NCBI GenBank assembly: GCA_024404735.1
Contig: JAKSPP010000047.1
Span: 1-10,532 of the forward strand
From: Oscillospiraceae bacterium
GTDB taxonomy: Bacteria; Bacillota; Clostridia; Oscillospirales; Oscillospiraceae
Direction: 5' to 3'
Length of the DNA stretch: 10,532 nucleotides
The notes beneath the pieces were generated by a model that saw only the letters and a program-made list of their open reading frames with translations, was not told the DNA's origin and ran no database searches. Every line of letters starts with the position of its first letter. The stretch's first letter is position 1. Positions 1 to 6,958 of the stretch are shown here, piece by piece. The translations under genes and the position numbers were made by a program.

Positions 1-1107
1 GGCATTATGACGGCCCTTTGGAGACAGGCCGGTACAGTATCCGTAATAGTTCTCGGCGGCTGTAGCCTCATAAGTCCTAAAGTAATAGTACCTATGTCCT
101 TTGTCCTCTGCAGTATGGTTTCCGTACTCATAGGAACCTCCTTCGGAACGGCTGCGACAATGGGAGTAATCTGCGCTTCCCTTGCGGGGGCTATGGGAAT
201 TTCTCCGGCATTATACGGAGGCGCGATTTTAGCCGGCTGTTATTTCGGTGACCGCTGCTCTCCCGTTTCCACAAGTGCCCTTCTTGTTTCGGGGCTTACA
301 AAGACCAATCTTCACGACAACATAAAGGAAATGGCAAAAACTGCCGTTATTCCTTTTATAATCAGCGTTATTCTGTATATTGTTTTCGGAGGCAGCGGAC
401 GGGAAAACGAAAGCATTCCGGACCTCTATCCCGTATTTGCCGGAGAAACGAGCCTGTCTCTTTTGTGCCTCATCCCCGCGGCGGTAATAATTATTCTGTC
501 CTTACTCAGGATGAAGGTAAAAAGAACCATGATTATCAGCATCGCCTCGACGGTGCCGGTTTGCCTTTTTGTCCAGAAGGCTTCCTTTGCGGATATTCTT
601 AAAACAGCGCTGCTGGGATATGTGCCTAAAACAGAGGCCGCTTCGCAGCTCCTAAACGGAGGAGGCGCCGCCTCGATGATTAATGTTGTTGCGATTTTGT
701 GCATCTCCTCGGCCTATGCCGGTATTTTTTCGGAGACAGAGCTTATTTCGGGAATAAAAAAAGTCGTCGGAAAAATAAGCGACCTTTTAGGCCCCTTCGG
801 TGCTGCGGCATCGGTTTCCGTTTTAACCTCCGCAATCTCCTGCAACCAGACCCTTGCCACCATGCTGACTCATCAGCTCTGCTCGGAAACCGAAAGGGAT
901 GAAAAGCGCATGGCAATAATTCTTGAGAATACGGCCATAGTAATTGCGCCCCTTATCCCGTGGTCAATAGCCGGAGGAGTTCCTCTTGCAACGGTGGGTG
1001 CTCCCTCAAAAGCCCTTTTATTTGCATTTTTCCTTTATGTTCTTCCGATTTACGGTTTTGTCCGCAGCTTTTTCGCATTTAAGAGAAAAAACAAATCCGG
1101 TGTTTAA
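1..1107 (+). CDS. NhaC-family Na+/H+ antiporter, 5' end outside the window
   Basis: Integral membrane antiporter of the NhaC family (ion transporter superfamily), which exchanges Na+ for H+ (some relatives also exchange organic acids) across the cytoplasmic membrane. The reading frame is open from base 1, so the start lies upstream; the ATG at 7 is an internal Met. About 368 C-terminal residues remain of a family usually near 450-500. Counting from the Met at 7, visible marks are a glycine-rich membrane segment LIGTSFGTAATMG (41-53), the characteristic YFGDRCSPVSTS loop (79-90), several hydrophobic segments, and a second half-site SCNQTLATML in the C-terminal half that echoes the first repeat. 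It ends in a positively charged tail. The stop codon overlaps the ribosome-binding site of the lipoprotein gene, so the two are probably co-transcribed. The substrate cannot be fixed from sequence; malate/lactate-type exchange is an alternative to simple Na+/H+ exchange. Confidence 0.85.
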   Translation, partial: GIMTALWRQAGTVSVIVLGGCSLISPKVIVPMSFVLCSMVSVLIGTSFGTAATMGVICASLAGAMGISPALYGGAILAGCYFGDRCSPVSTSALLVSGLTKTNLHDNIKEMAKTAVIPFIISVILYIVFGGSGRENESIPDLYPVFAGETSLSLLCLIPAAVIIILSLLRMKVKRTMIISIASTVPVCLFVQKASFADILKTALLGYVPKTEAASQLLNGGGAASMINVVAILCISSAYAGIFSETELISGIKKVVGKISDLLGPFGAAASVSVLTSAISCNQTLATMLTHQLCSETERDEKRMAIILENTAIVIAPLIPWSIAGGVPLATVGAPSKALLFAFFLYVLPIYGFVRSFFAFKRKNKSGV

Positions 1108-1121
1108 GGAGGTTTAAGTCT

Positions 1122-2510
1122 ATGAAAAACGCAGTTTTAATTATTATGGCCCTGTGCCTTCTTCTTGCCCTTGCAGCCTGTACGGATAAACCGGCAGACA
1201 CCGATAAAACAGACCTTGGCGAGACAATCGGAAACGCCCTTAATAAACCGAAGCCCTCTCCCGAAGACGACGGTTACCCCACAGGGGGTATGGTCTCGGA
1301 AAATACCGAGCTTAGTCCGCTAAAGGGAAATCTCGGAGATGTTACGGAATTTTCCTTCAGATACTGCGAGAGCGGTTACAGATATGATTTGGATTTTGAT
1401 GCCGCGGCGGGAAATACTCTTGCTGTAACAATAAATGAAGACGGTGGCGAAAAATACTCTGCGGAAATAAGCCTTGACGCTGAGCAGCTTGCCGAATTCA
1501 ATGAGCTCATTTTGGGTAGCAAAATTACAGATTACAACGGATACAGCGTTATAAAAGGCGGAATAGATCCGGATGTAGGCGAGATGAGTGCTTACGGAAC
1601 CTTTTTTGGCGGGGCCGGGCTCAGCGTTTCCTGCAATGCCGGTGACTTTCCCCCTGACTGGGAAGAGGTCCGGTATCGTCTTATCAAAGGAATCAAGGAA
1701 ATATCCGGATACAACGACTATATCGCTCCCGAGCCCTGCTTTGCGGACAGACTCATCGGTGTCTGGTTCTGCCCCTTCCCGGATGAGGACGATATGGGCT
1801 ACACCCTTTCACTGCTGGGAAAAAGAAACGGAATGGTTTTCGGAGAGGTATGTGAGGGCGGTTATTCCTACTGGGGAATTATTATTATTCCCGGTGAAGG
1901 GGATGGCGAGAATGCCGCAGCCTGCAGAATAGTGGAGTATTCCGACGGACTGGGCGCCGATAACTGGCATATCTGGAATGAGGGAATAGACTATACCCTT
2001 GAGATTTCCGAAGACGAAAGCTACCTTTCCTTCTTCTCCGCCGATGCAGAAAATGCTTACCTTTCCGGTATGGGCTTTGAAAAAATCGCATCCGATGCCC
2101 TTTCTTATGATGTGGGAGAAAGAGCCGCATATGCAGAGGAGCTTTTTGAACACACAGAGCTTAAGGCATCGGCCTTCGGTGACAGAACAGATTCTTCCCT
2201 GGGCAATTCCGGAGAGGTCTTTCTTTCACTCCGTGAAGACGGCTTATTCCTCTATGCGGACCTTGATATGTTCTTTTGCCCCGTTGTTTATACGGGCCGT
2301 TATTTCTTCTCGGGTGATGATATCGTTTTCGATGCCGCAAGAGTGGGTGCCTTCAAAGAGCCTATTCTCAGCACCGCAAAATATACCCTCACAAGTCCCT
2401 TCACAGTGCTCCTCAGTGATGAAAAACCCCTTGATTTCTCTTCCTCGGGCGCTCTTCTTTTTGAGTATCTCGGAAATGACGTAACTCTGAATTTAATACC
2501 CGAATATTAA
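1122..2510 (+). CDS. Putative secreted lipoprotein of unknown function
   Basis: Predicted lipoprotein of 462 aa; I recognise no family. Residues 1-19 form a signal peptide (Met-Lys-Asn, then a hydrophobic core) ending in the lipobox LAAC at 17-20, so Cys20 should be lipidated and the protein held on the outer face of the membrane. A polar, Asp/Pro/Lys-rich linker follows (about 21-68). The rest is acidic, rich in Tyr, Phe and Gly, and looks like beta-strand-forming domains: one around 70-200 and a second starting near 208 with IGVWFCPFP. Further Cys residues occur at 82, 171, 206, 217, 244, 268 and 386. The start is well set: AAGGAGG at 1106-1112 lies 9 bases before the ATG and overlaps the antiporter stop, implying one operon. 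A role linked to the antiporter is only inferred from this arrangement. The gene ends at a strong terminator. Confidence 0.8.
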   Translation: MKNAVLIIMALCLLLALAACTDKPADTDKTDLGETIGNALNKPKPSPEDDGYPTGGMVSENTELSPLKGNLGDVTEFSFRYCESGYRYDLDFDAAAGNTLAVTINEDGGEKYSAEISLDAEQLAEFNELILGSKITDYNGYSVIKGGIDPDVGEMSAYGTFFGGAGLSVSCNAGDFPPDWEEVRYRLIKGIKEISGYNDYIAPEPCFADRLIGVWFCPFPDEDDMGYTLSLLGKRNGMVFGEVCEGGYSYWGIIIIPGEGDGENAAACRIVEYSDGLGADNWHIWNEGIDYTLEISEDESYLSFFSADAENAYLSGMGFEKIASDALSYDVGERAAYAEELFEHTELKASAFGDRTDSSLGNSGEVFLSLREDGLFLYADLDMFFCPVVYTGRYFFSGDDIVFDAARVGAFKEPILSTAKYTLTSPFTVLLSDEKPLDFSSSGALLFEYLGNDVTLNLIPEY

Positions 2511-2525
2511 AGATAAAAAGCAAAG

Positions 2526-2570
2526 CCCGCAGGGAAAAAGAAGAAATTCTTTTCTCTGCGGGATATTTTT
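2526..2570. terminator. Shared terminator between the lipoprotein gene and rhaD
   Basis: A 13-pair stem (2526-2538 with 2550-2562, one G-U wobble) is followed on the plus strand by a T-rich run (2563-2571). On the minus strand the same stem is followed by the complement of the A-rich stretch 2511-2524, which also reads as a U-rich tail. It therefore serves both convergent genes. The wobble position becomes a C-A mismatch on the minus strand, so the plus-strand form is slightly better. Confidence 0.85.
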
Positions 2571-2578
2571 ATGTGTTT

Positions 2579-3391
2579 TCAGTTCAGGAAGGCTTCCTTT
2601 GGTGTCTGTCCGTACTGCTTTGCAACGGCTCTCAGGTCGTCATCCGAAAGACGGTTAACTCTCTCATGGCCGGCTGTCAGCATATAAATCATTGCGGCTT
2701 TTTCGGCTGTTTCCGTAAGACCCAGAGCTTCGTCAAGAGTTCTTCCCACGGCGTACAGACCATGAAGCGCCCAAATAATTATGCGGTATTCACGCAGCTT
2801 TTCTGCGGTTGCCTCCGCAATCTCATCGGTTCCGCAGACCATCCAGGGCAGAACTCCCACTCCGTCGGGGAAGATTATTATGCTTTCGGTGCACATCTGC
2901 CATAGGCTTCTGTTGAATTCTCTCTCATCAAGGGCGTGAATGTGTGTCATTGCAAGAAGATTCTGGGGATGGCAGTGCATAACGATTCTGTTTTCGGGGT
3001 CTGTTTTAAGTCTTGTTAAGTGTCCGAGAAGGTGGGCGCTGAGCTCGGAGGTAAACCCGCCTCCGTCACTAAGTCCCCATAAAAGCATAACGCTCCTTCC
3101 GTCGGGGCTGACTCTGGCAATTCCCAGATTCTTTTCAGGGTCCTTTTCGATGTTCTTGAAATATTTACCCGTCCCCGTTGCGGCAAAGTATCTGCCCGCA
3201 AGAGGAGAGGCATCGATTCCGAGGGGGAAGGTTTTTATAACCTTTTCCGTATCGAGATATTCTTTTATTTCTTCTTCATCAAGAAGAAGGCTGATATTAC
3301 CGCTGTTTCTTTCATCCCAGCCCTGTCTGTACATATTTGCGGCGGTTTCGCCGAGCTCCCTTATAAAGGGGGCAGTCAGTATATTTTTCAT
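2579..3391 (-). CDS. rhaD: Rhamnulose-1-phosphate aldolase
   Basis: Zinc-dependent class II aldolase that splits L-rhamnulose 1-phosphate into dihydroxyacetone phosphate and L-lactaldehyde, the last shared step of L-rhamnose breakdown in the cytoplasm. The 270 aa match the family length (274 in E. coli). Visible motifs are GWDERNSGN (24-32, phosphate-binding region), TGTGKYFKN (72-80), TSELSAH with Glu116 at the catalytic glutamate position, MHCH with His139 and His141, FPDGVGVLPWMV (174-185), and His210 in WALHG. The three histidines are the family's zinc ligands. The ATG is preceded by a GAGAGGA-type ribosome site about 8 bases upstream and by its own promoter. No rhamnose isomerase, rhamnulokinase, transporter or regulator lies beside it in this window, so it is a single-gene unit here. 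Fuculose-phosphate aldolase is the main alternative, but the overall motif pattern is that of RhaD. Confidence 0.93.
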   Translation of the reverse strand: MKNILTAPFIRELGETAANMYRQGWDERNSGNISLLLDEEEIKEYLDTEKVIKTFPLGIDASPLAGRYFAATGTGKYFKNIEKDPEKNLGIARVSPDGRSVMLLWGLSDGGGFTSELSAHLLGHLTRLKTDPENRIVMHCHPQNLLAMTHIHALDEREFNRSLWQMCTESIIIFPDGVGVLPWMVCGTDEIAEATAEKLREYRIIIWALHGLYAVGRTLDEALGLTETAEKAAMIYMLTAGHERVNRLSDDDLRAVAKQYGQTPKEAFLN

Positions 3392-3429
3392 GGAGTAGTC
3401 CTCTCGATTATAAGTTTCTTACTGTAAAA

Positions 3430-3458
3430 ATTATACTCCCGCCGCTCTCGTATGGCAA
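3430..3458 (-). promoter_or_regulatory. Predicted sigma-A promoter for rhaD
   Basis: Read on the minus strand: -35 TTGCCA (3453-3458, 5 of 6 consensus), a 17-base spacer, and -10 TATAAT (3430-3435, perfect). The expected start lies about 30 bases before the rhaD ATG. I see no clear operator palindrome or CRE-like site beside it. Confidence 0.75.
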
Positions 3459-3494
3459 TAGAGTTTTTTCTTTTGCAGGTATGTAAAAAATCAT

Positions 3495-3523
3495 TTGTCT
3501 GCGCAGAGACTTTATGCTATAAT
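3495..3523 (+). promoter_or_regulatory. Predicted sigma-A promoter for ddl-murF
   Basis: -35 TTGTCT (3495-3500, 4 of 6), a 17-base spacer and a perfect -10 TATAAT (3518-3523) preceded by TGC, giving an extended -10. Transcription would start near 3530, about 30 bases before the chosen ddl start at 3561. It is divergent from the rhaD promoter, with about 35 bases between the two -35 boxes. Confidence 0.8.
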
Positions 3524-3550
3524 GCTTTGTTAAATGAACAAAGAATTTAT

Positions 3551-3556
3551 GGAGAA
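3551..3556 (+). promoter_or_regulatory. Ribosome-binding site that decides the ddl start
   Basis: GGAGAA sits 6-7 bases before the ATG at 3561. The in-frame ATG at 3534 lies only about 4 bases past the predicted transcription start, has no ribosome site, and would add nine residues absent from the normal Ddl N-terminus, which begins just before the GG(I/T)S motif. Confidence 0.75.
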
Positions 3557-3560
3557 TAAT

Positions 3561-4595
3561 ATGAACATTGCTGTTTTATGCGGTGGTATTTCAAGTGAAA
3601 GAGACGTATCCCTCACCTCCGGCTCCGGCGTTGCAAGGGCTCTGAGAGAAAGAGGACACAGGGTACTTCTTCTTGATATATTTCTCGGAATTCCCGGTGA
3701 GGTCGGCGACCCTTCTGCTCTTTTTACAAGTATTTCCGACGGCTCCGGCTTTTCTGTTTCCGAGGAGGCACCGGATATTGAAAAAATAAAGGCATCAAGA
3801 GGCGGCAGAGAGCTTATCGGCCCCAATGTGCTGAAGCTCTGCGCCTGCGCGGATATCTGCTTCCTCGCTCTTCACGGTGATATCGGAGAAAACGGAAAGC
3901 TGCAGGCTCTTCTGGATATTTACGGCATCAGATATACGGGCAGCGGCTATCTCGGCTCTGCCATTGCCATGAATAAGTCTGTTTCCAAGGCATTATTCAA
4001 GGAGGGCGATGTTGCAACCCCCGAGGGAATCACTCTTAAGGCCATGCCGGATTGGGCCCCCTTCTTTGGCTTCCCCTGTGTTGTAAAGCCCTGCAGCGGC
4101 GGCTCATCTGTTGCAACGGCGATTGTAAAAACAAAGGAAGAATATATGCTCGCAATGAAGGAGGCCTTCCGTTATGAGGACAGTGTCCTTGTTGAGAGAT
4201 ATATAAAGGGTCGCGAGTTTACCTGCGGTGTTATGGCGGGAAAATCCATGCCCGTTATAGAAATTATTCCCAAAAGCGGTTTTTACGATTATAAAAACAA
4301 ATATCAGGCCGGTGCCACAGAGGAGATTTGCCCCGCAAACATTCCCGAGGCTCTTGAAAAGCGCATAAGAAGTGAGGCGGAGAAGGTTTTTTCCGTTCTC
4401 AAAATCGACTGCTACTGCCGTGTTGATTTCCTCCTTGACGAAGCAAGAGACATTATTTACACACTGGAGGCAAATACCCTCCCGGGAATGACTCCCACAA
4501 GTCTCATTCCTCAGATGGCAGAGGCAGAGGGCAGAAGCTACGGTGAGCTCTGCGAAAAAATAATCGAAGTTGCTATGGAGAAGTACTCTTCATGA
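3561..4595 (+). CDS. ddl: D-alanine--D-alanine ligase
   Basis: ATP-grasp ligase that joins two D-alanines, supplying the dipeptide MurF adds to peptidoglycan precursors in the cytoplasm. With the start at 3561 it has 344 aa, typical for the family. Motifs in order: GGISSERDVSL (8-18, with Glu13 at the first-subsite D-Ala position), LHGDIGENG (104-112), YTGSGYLGSA followed by NKS (125-140), VVKPCSGGSSV (174-184, ATP-grasp loop), YDYKNKY (242-248), CRVDF (286-290, Arg287) and EANTLPGMTPTSL (303-315, Asn305 as a Mg ligand). The tyrosine-containing omega loop YDYKNKY is that of ordinary D-Ala-D-Ala ligases, not of the VanA-type D-Ala-D-Lac enzymes, so no vancomycin-resistance role is suggested. 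Its last codons overlap murF by 4 bases (ATGA). A stretch of Cys residues (94, 96, 100) is a small local oddity. Confidence 0.96.
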   Translation: MNIAVLCGGISSERDVSLTSGSGVARALRERGHRVLLLDIFLGIPGEVGDPSALFTSISDGSGFSVSEEAPDIEKIKASRGGRELIGPNVLKLCACADICFLALHGDIGENGKLQALLDIYGIRYTGSGYLGSAIAMNKSVSKALFKEGDVATPEGITLKAMPDWAPFFGFPCVVKPCSGGSSVATAIVKTKEEYMLAMKEAFRYEDSVLVERYIKGREFTCGVMAGKSMPVIEIIPKSGFYDYKNKYQAGATEEICPANIPEALEKRIRSEAEKVFSVLKIDCYCRVDFLLDEARDIIYTLEANTLPGMTPTSLIPQMAEAEGRSYGELCEKIIEVAMEKYSS

Positions 4596-5956
4596 AGAAT
4601 ATGACCATAGAGCTCATAAACAGGGCTCTTGATGTAAAGCTCCCTCCTTCCTTTGCGCCTTCATGCGGACACCTTACGGATGTCATAACAGACTCCCGCA
4701 AGGTAAGCCCCGGCTGCCTCTTTGCGGCCATAAAGGGAGAGAGGTCCGACGGACACGACTATATTGCCTCCGCATTCTCTAAGGGGGCTTCTGTCTGCAT
4801 CGGTGAAAGAATTCCGGATGGCCTTTCGGAGGATGAGAAAAAACGCCTTGTCATTGTCCCCGATACTGTATCGGCACTGGGAAGCCTGTCAAAGGCTTAC
4901 AGGGAGTGCTTTAACATCCCAGTTGTTGCCGTAACGGGCTCCGTGGGAAAGACAACGACAAAAGAGCTTATTTGCTCGGTTTTGTCCCGCAGGTACAGGG
5001 TTCATAAAACAGCGGGCAACTTCAATAACGACCTTGGCGTCCCCCTGACGCTTTTCGGACTCCGCGAGGAGCACGAAATCGCCGTTGTGGAGCTCGGTGT
5101 TTCTCATTTTGGGGATATGGACAGAATAGCCTCAAAATCCCTTCCCGACAGCGCCGTATTCACAAACATAGGTGATGCACACCTTGAGTTTCTTGAAGAC
5201 CGCGAGGGAGTTTTCAGAGAAAAGGGAAGGGTAATGGCTTATCTCTCCGGAAGGGGCAGAGTATTTGCCTGCGGAGATGATGCCATTCTGGCAAGGCTTT
5301 GTGAAAGAAGCGATGCCGTCCTCTACGGTCTCGGAGAAAACTGCAGCCTCAGGGCGGAAAATATCAGACTCTCGGGAGAAAGCGGAAGCGCATTTGATAT
5401 AGTATCGGAAGGAAAAAGCTTTAAGGCAATGACAAATGCCTTCGGTGACCACCTTATTCTTGCGGCCTTAAGTGCCGCCGCAGTCGGTACCTTCTACGGT
5501 CTCTCGGAAGAAGAGATTGCTGCCGGAATCGCCGATTATACACCCACCGGAAGCAGAGCACGGCTTATAAAATGCGGAGACGTTACGGTCATTGATGACT
5601 GCTATAATGCCAACCCCACCTCTGTGTCCTCTTCTGTTTCGTCTCTTTCAAAGCTGGAGGGCAGAAAAATCTGCATTCTCGGTGATATGCTTGAGCTCGG
5701 CAAAAATGAAGCGGAGCTTCACAGGGATATGGGGCTTTTATGTAAAAAGCTTAACATCGATATGGTGCTGACTGTGGGAAGACTGTCCGAAAATACGGCA
5801 GAGGCCTTCGGAGGAAGCTCCTTTTCCTCCAATGAGGAGCTTATAAAAAAGCTCCCGGAGCTTTTGCTTCCGGGAGACAATGTGCTTGTTAAGGCATCAC
5901 ACTCTATGAGGTTTGAAGAAATAACAAAGGCCATAGAGAAAATGTATGAGGGTTGA
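4592..5956 (+). CDS. murF: UDP-N-acetylmuramoyl-tripeptide--D-alanyl-D-alanine ligase
   Basis: Cytoplasmic Mur ligase that uses ATP to attach D-Ala-D-Ala to UDP-MurNAc-tripeptide, finishing the pentapeptide precursor. 454 aa, normal length. The N-terminal domain carries TDSRKVSPGCLFAAIKGE (33-50), followed by the P-loop GSVGKTTTKE (116-125), the NFNNDLGVPLTL segment (143-154), ELGVSH (167-172), GDAHLEF (194-200), Lys211 near the usual carbamylated-lysine position, DDCYNANPTS (335-344), GDMLELG (364-370) and the C-terminal KASHSMRFEE (434-443). The ATG overlaps the ddl stop; GGAGAAG at 4577-4583 inside ddl serves as its ribosome site, so translation is probably coupled. Ddl and MurF act one after the other, which explains the pairing; ddl-murF adjacency is also known in Bacillus. 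An internal Met at 4601 is a possible but less well placed start. The last 110 bases contain the minus-strand terminator of the facing gene. Confidence 0.96.
   Translation: MKNMTIELINRALDVKLPPSFAPSCGHLTDVITDSRKVSPGCLFAAIKGERSDGHDYIASAFSKGASVCIGERIPDGLSEDEKKRLVIVPDTVSALGSLSKAYRECFNIPVVAVTGSVGKTTTKELICSVLSRRYRVHKTAGNFNNDLGVPLTLFGLREEHEIAVVELGVSHFGDMDRIASKSLPDSAVFTNIGDAHLEFLEDREGVFREKGRVMAYLSGRGRVFACGDDAILARLCERSDAVLYGLGENCSLRAENIRLSGESGSAFDIVSEGKSFKAMTNAFGDHLILAALSAAAVGTFYGLSEEEIAAGIADYTPTGSRARLIKCGDVTVIDDCYNANPTSVSSSVSSLSKLEGRKICILGDMLELGKNEAELHRDMGLLCKKLNIDMVLTVGRLSENTAEAFGGSSFSSNEELIKKLPELLLPGDNVLVKASHSMRFEEITKAIEKMYEG
5843..5876 (-). terminator. Terminator of the CoaX-like gene, lying inside the murF 3' end
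   Basis: Read on the minus strand, an 8-pair stem (5869-5876 with 5852-5859) extended by two more GC pairs across a one-base bulge and an AAAA loop is followed by C and six T (complement of 5845-5850). It lies about 90 bases past the CoaX-like stop. On the plus strand no T run follows the stem, so it is directional. Confidence 0.7.
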
Positions 5957-5966
5957 TTTTATTCAC

Positions 5967-6737
5967 TCAGCCTCTGTTCTTTTCGTATATTTTAACCAGG
6001 CCCTCCATTACAAGATGGGGGGCTTTTATTATGCCCTCTCTCCTGCAATGCGGGATAATCGTGTCGGCCCACTCGCCTGTTGCAACAACGCTTATCTCTT
6101 CGCCCAGCTCTTCGGAGAGTCTGTCCAGAATTCCGTCCACCATGGCGGCAGTGCCGTAAATCAGACCTGACTGCATACTGTCAACGGTGTTCTTTCCGAT
6201 AACCGCAGACGGTGCGGAGGGGCTTACATTGGGAAGCTTTGCGGCCGAGCCCGAAAGAGAGCGCTGCCCCGTCATGACGCCGGGTGAGATAAGTCCGCCC
6301 AGATATTCACCCTTGCTGCTGAGAACTCCGAAAACGCAGGCAGTGGAAAGCTGAACGGTTACGCAGGGAAGGGGATAGCTTCCGAGGGCGGCAACAGCCG
6401 CGGCGGCTATATTTCCTCCCAACTCCGAAGGGTTATCAAGGCGTATTTTCAGGCCTGTCTTGAGCCCGGGGCCCACTATAATGGGCTTAAGTCCGGTGAG
6501 TTTCTCGGCGCAGAGGGCAAGAACTCCCGTAATTTCCGGGACAACCGAGGAGATTATTACACCTTCAATGGAATTGGTTTCAACATTTTTGGATTCAAAG
6601 AGCATTTTAAGAAGAACGGAGTACTCGTCGGAGGTTCTCAGTTTATCTGTTGAGAGAATATAATGCTCACGGCAGATTTTCCCTTCCGCAAGGCAGACAT
6701 TGATTCCGGAGTTTCCGATTTCTATAGTTAAAAGCAC
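5967..6737 (-). CDS. Type III pantothenate kinase (CoaX) homologue with altered active-site residues
   Basis: 256 aa, normal length for CoaX, which phosphorylates pantothenate as the first step of coenzyme A synthesis. Fold-level motifs are kept: GNS near the N-terminus, LRTSDEYSVLL (33-43), SSVVP (63-67), VGPGLKTGL (88-96), DNP (101-103), GEYLGGLISPGV (143-154), AAKLP (165-169) and GKNTVDSMQSGLIYG (181-195). Against the family patterns as I know them (IDxGNT, GADR, VDFGTATT), the acidic active-site positions are changed: Glu6 for Asp, GGNI (107-110) for GADR, and QLSTACV (129-135) for DFGTATT. The C-terminal TGG is TGEW. It may therefore be inactive, regulatory or altered in substrate, so I give no symbol. 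The start codon is GTG at 6737, with AAGGTGG (6747-6753) nine bases upstream, and it has its own promoter. It converges on murF with a 10-base gap. Confidence 0.85.
   Translation of the reverse strand: MLLTIEIGNSGINVCLAEGKICREHYILSTDKLRTSDEYSVLLKMLFESKNVETNSIEGVIISSVVPEITGVLALCAEKLTGLKPIIVGPGLKTGLKIRLDNPSELGGNIAAAAVAALGSYPLPCVTVQLSTACVFGVLSSKGEYLGGLISPGVMTGQRSLSGSAAKLPNVSPSAPSAVIGKNTVDSMQSGLIYGTAAMVDGILDRLSEELGEEISVVATGEWADTIIPHCRREGIIKAPHLVMEGLVKIYEKNRG
6000..6030 (+). terminator. Terminator of ddl-murF, lying inside the CoaX-like 3' end
   Basis: A 9-pair stem (6000-6008 with 6015-6023), loop TACAAG, followed by TTTTATT. One pair is U-G on the plus strand and would be an A-C mismatch on the minus strand, which supports plus-strand use. 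It starts 43 bases past the murF stop and overlaps the last codons of the CoaX-like gene. Confidence 0.8.
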
Positions 6738-6776
6738 GGCTTTACACCACCTTTTTCGGCAATATTATTAAATATA

Positions 6777-6805
6777 ACTTTACCAAAACATAAGCAATTT
6801 GTCAA
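6777..6805 (-). promoter_or_regulatory. Predicted sigma-A promoter for the CoaX-like gene
   Basis: On the minus strand: -35 TTGACA (6800-6805, perfect), a 17-base spacer and -10 TAAAGT (6777-6782) preceded by TGG, giving an extended -10. The start would fall about 33 bases before the GTG start codon. It is divergent from the cupin promoter. Confidence 0.75.
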
Positions 6806-6870
6806 AACAGAAAAATAAAAAACCGCTATAAAAAACAAATGAAAAAAATTTAACAATATGAAAAGAATGC

Positions 6871-6899
6871 TTGTATTTCTAATGGTTTTATGATAAAAT
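6871..6899 (+). promoter_or_regulatory. Predicted strong promoter for the cupin/UroD-like operon
   Basis: -35 TTGTAT (6871-6876), a 17-base spacer and -10 TAAAAT (6894-6899) preceded by TGA, giving an extended -10. The A/T tracts upstream (about 6810-6860) resemble an UP element. The transcript leader would be about 53 bases, containing AAAGGAAA (6943-6950) as the ribosome site of the cupin gene. Confidence 0.75.
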
Positions 6900-6958
6900 G
6901 CTCCAAAGCTGTGTGTAACACGACTGTTAATTTAATTATATGAAAGGAAATATCTGAA

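Noticed and set aside
2573..3398. Plus-strand open frames opposite rhaD
   Set aside because: They are antisense to a clearly recognised aldolase, start without ribosome sites and resemble no family.
3534..3560. ATG at 3534 as the ddl start
   Set aside because: It falls almost at the predicted transcription start, lacks a ribosome site and adds nine residues not usual in Ddl. The ATG at 3561 has GGAG at the right distance.
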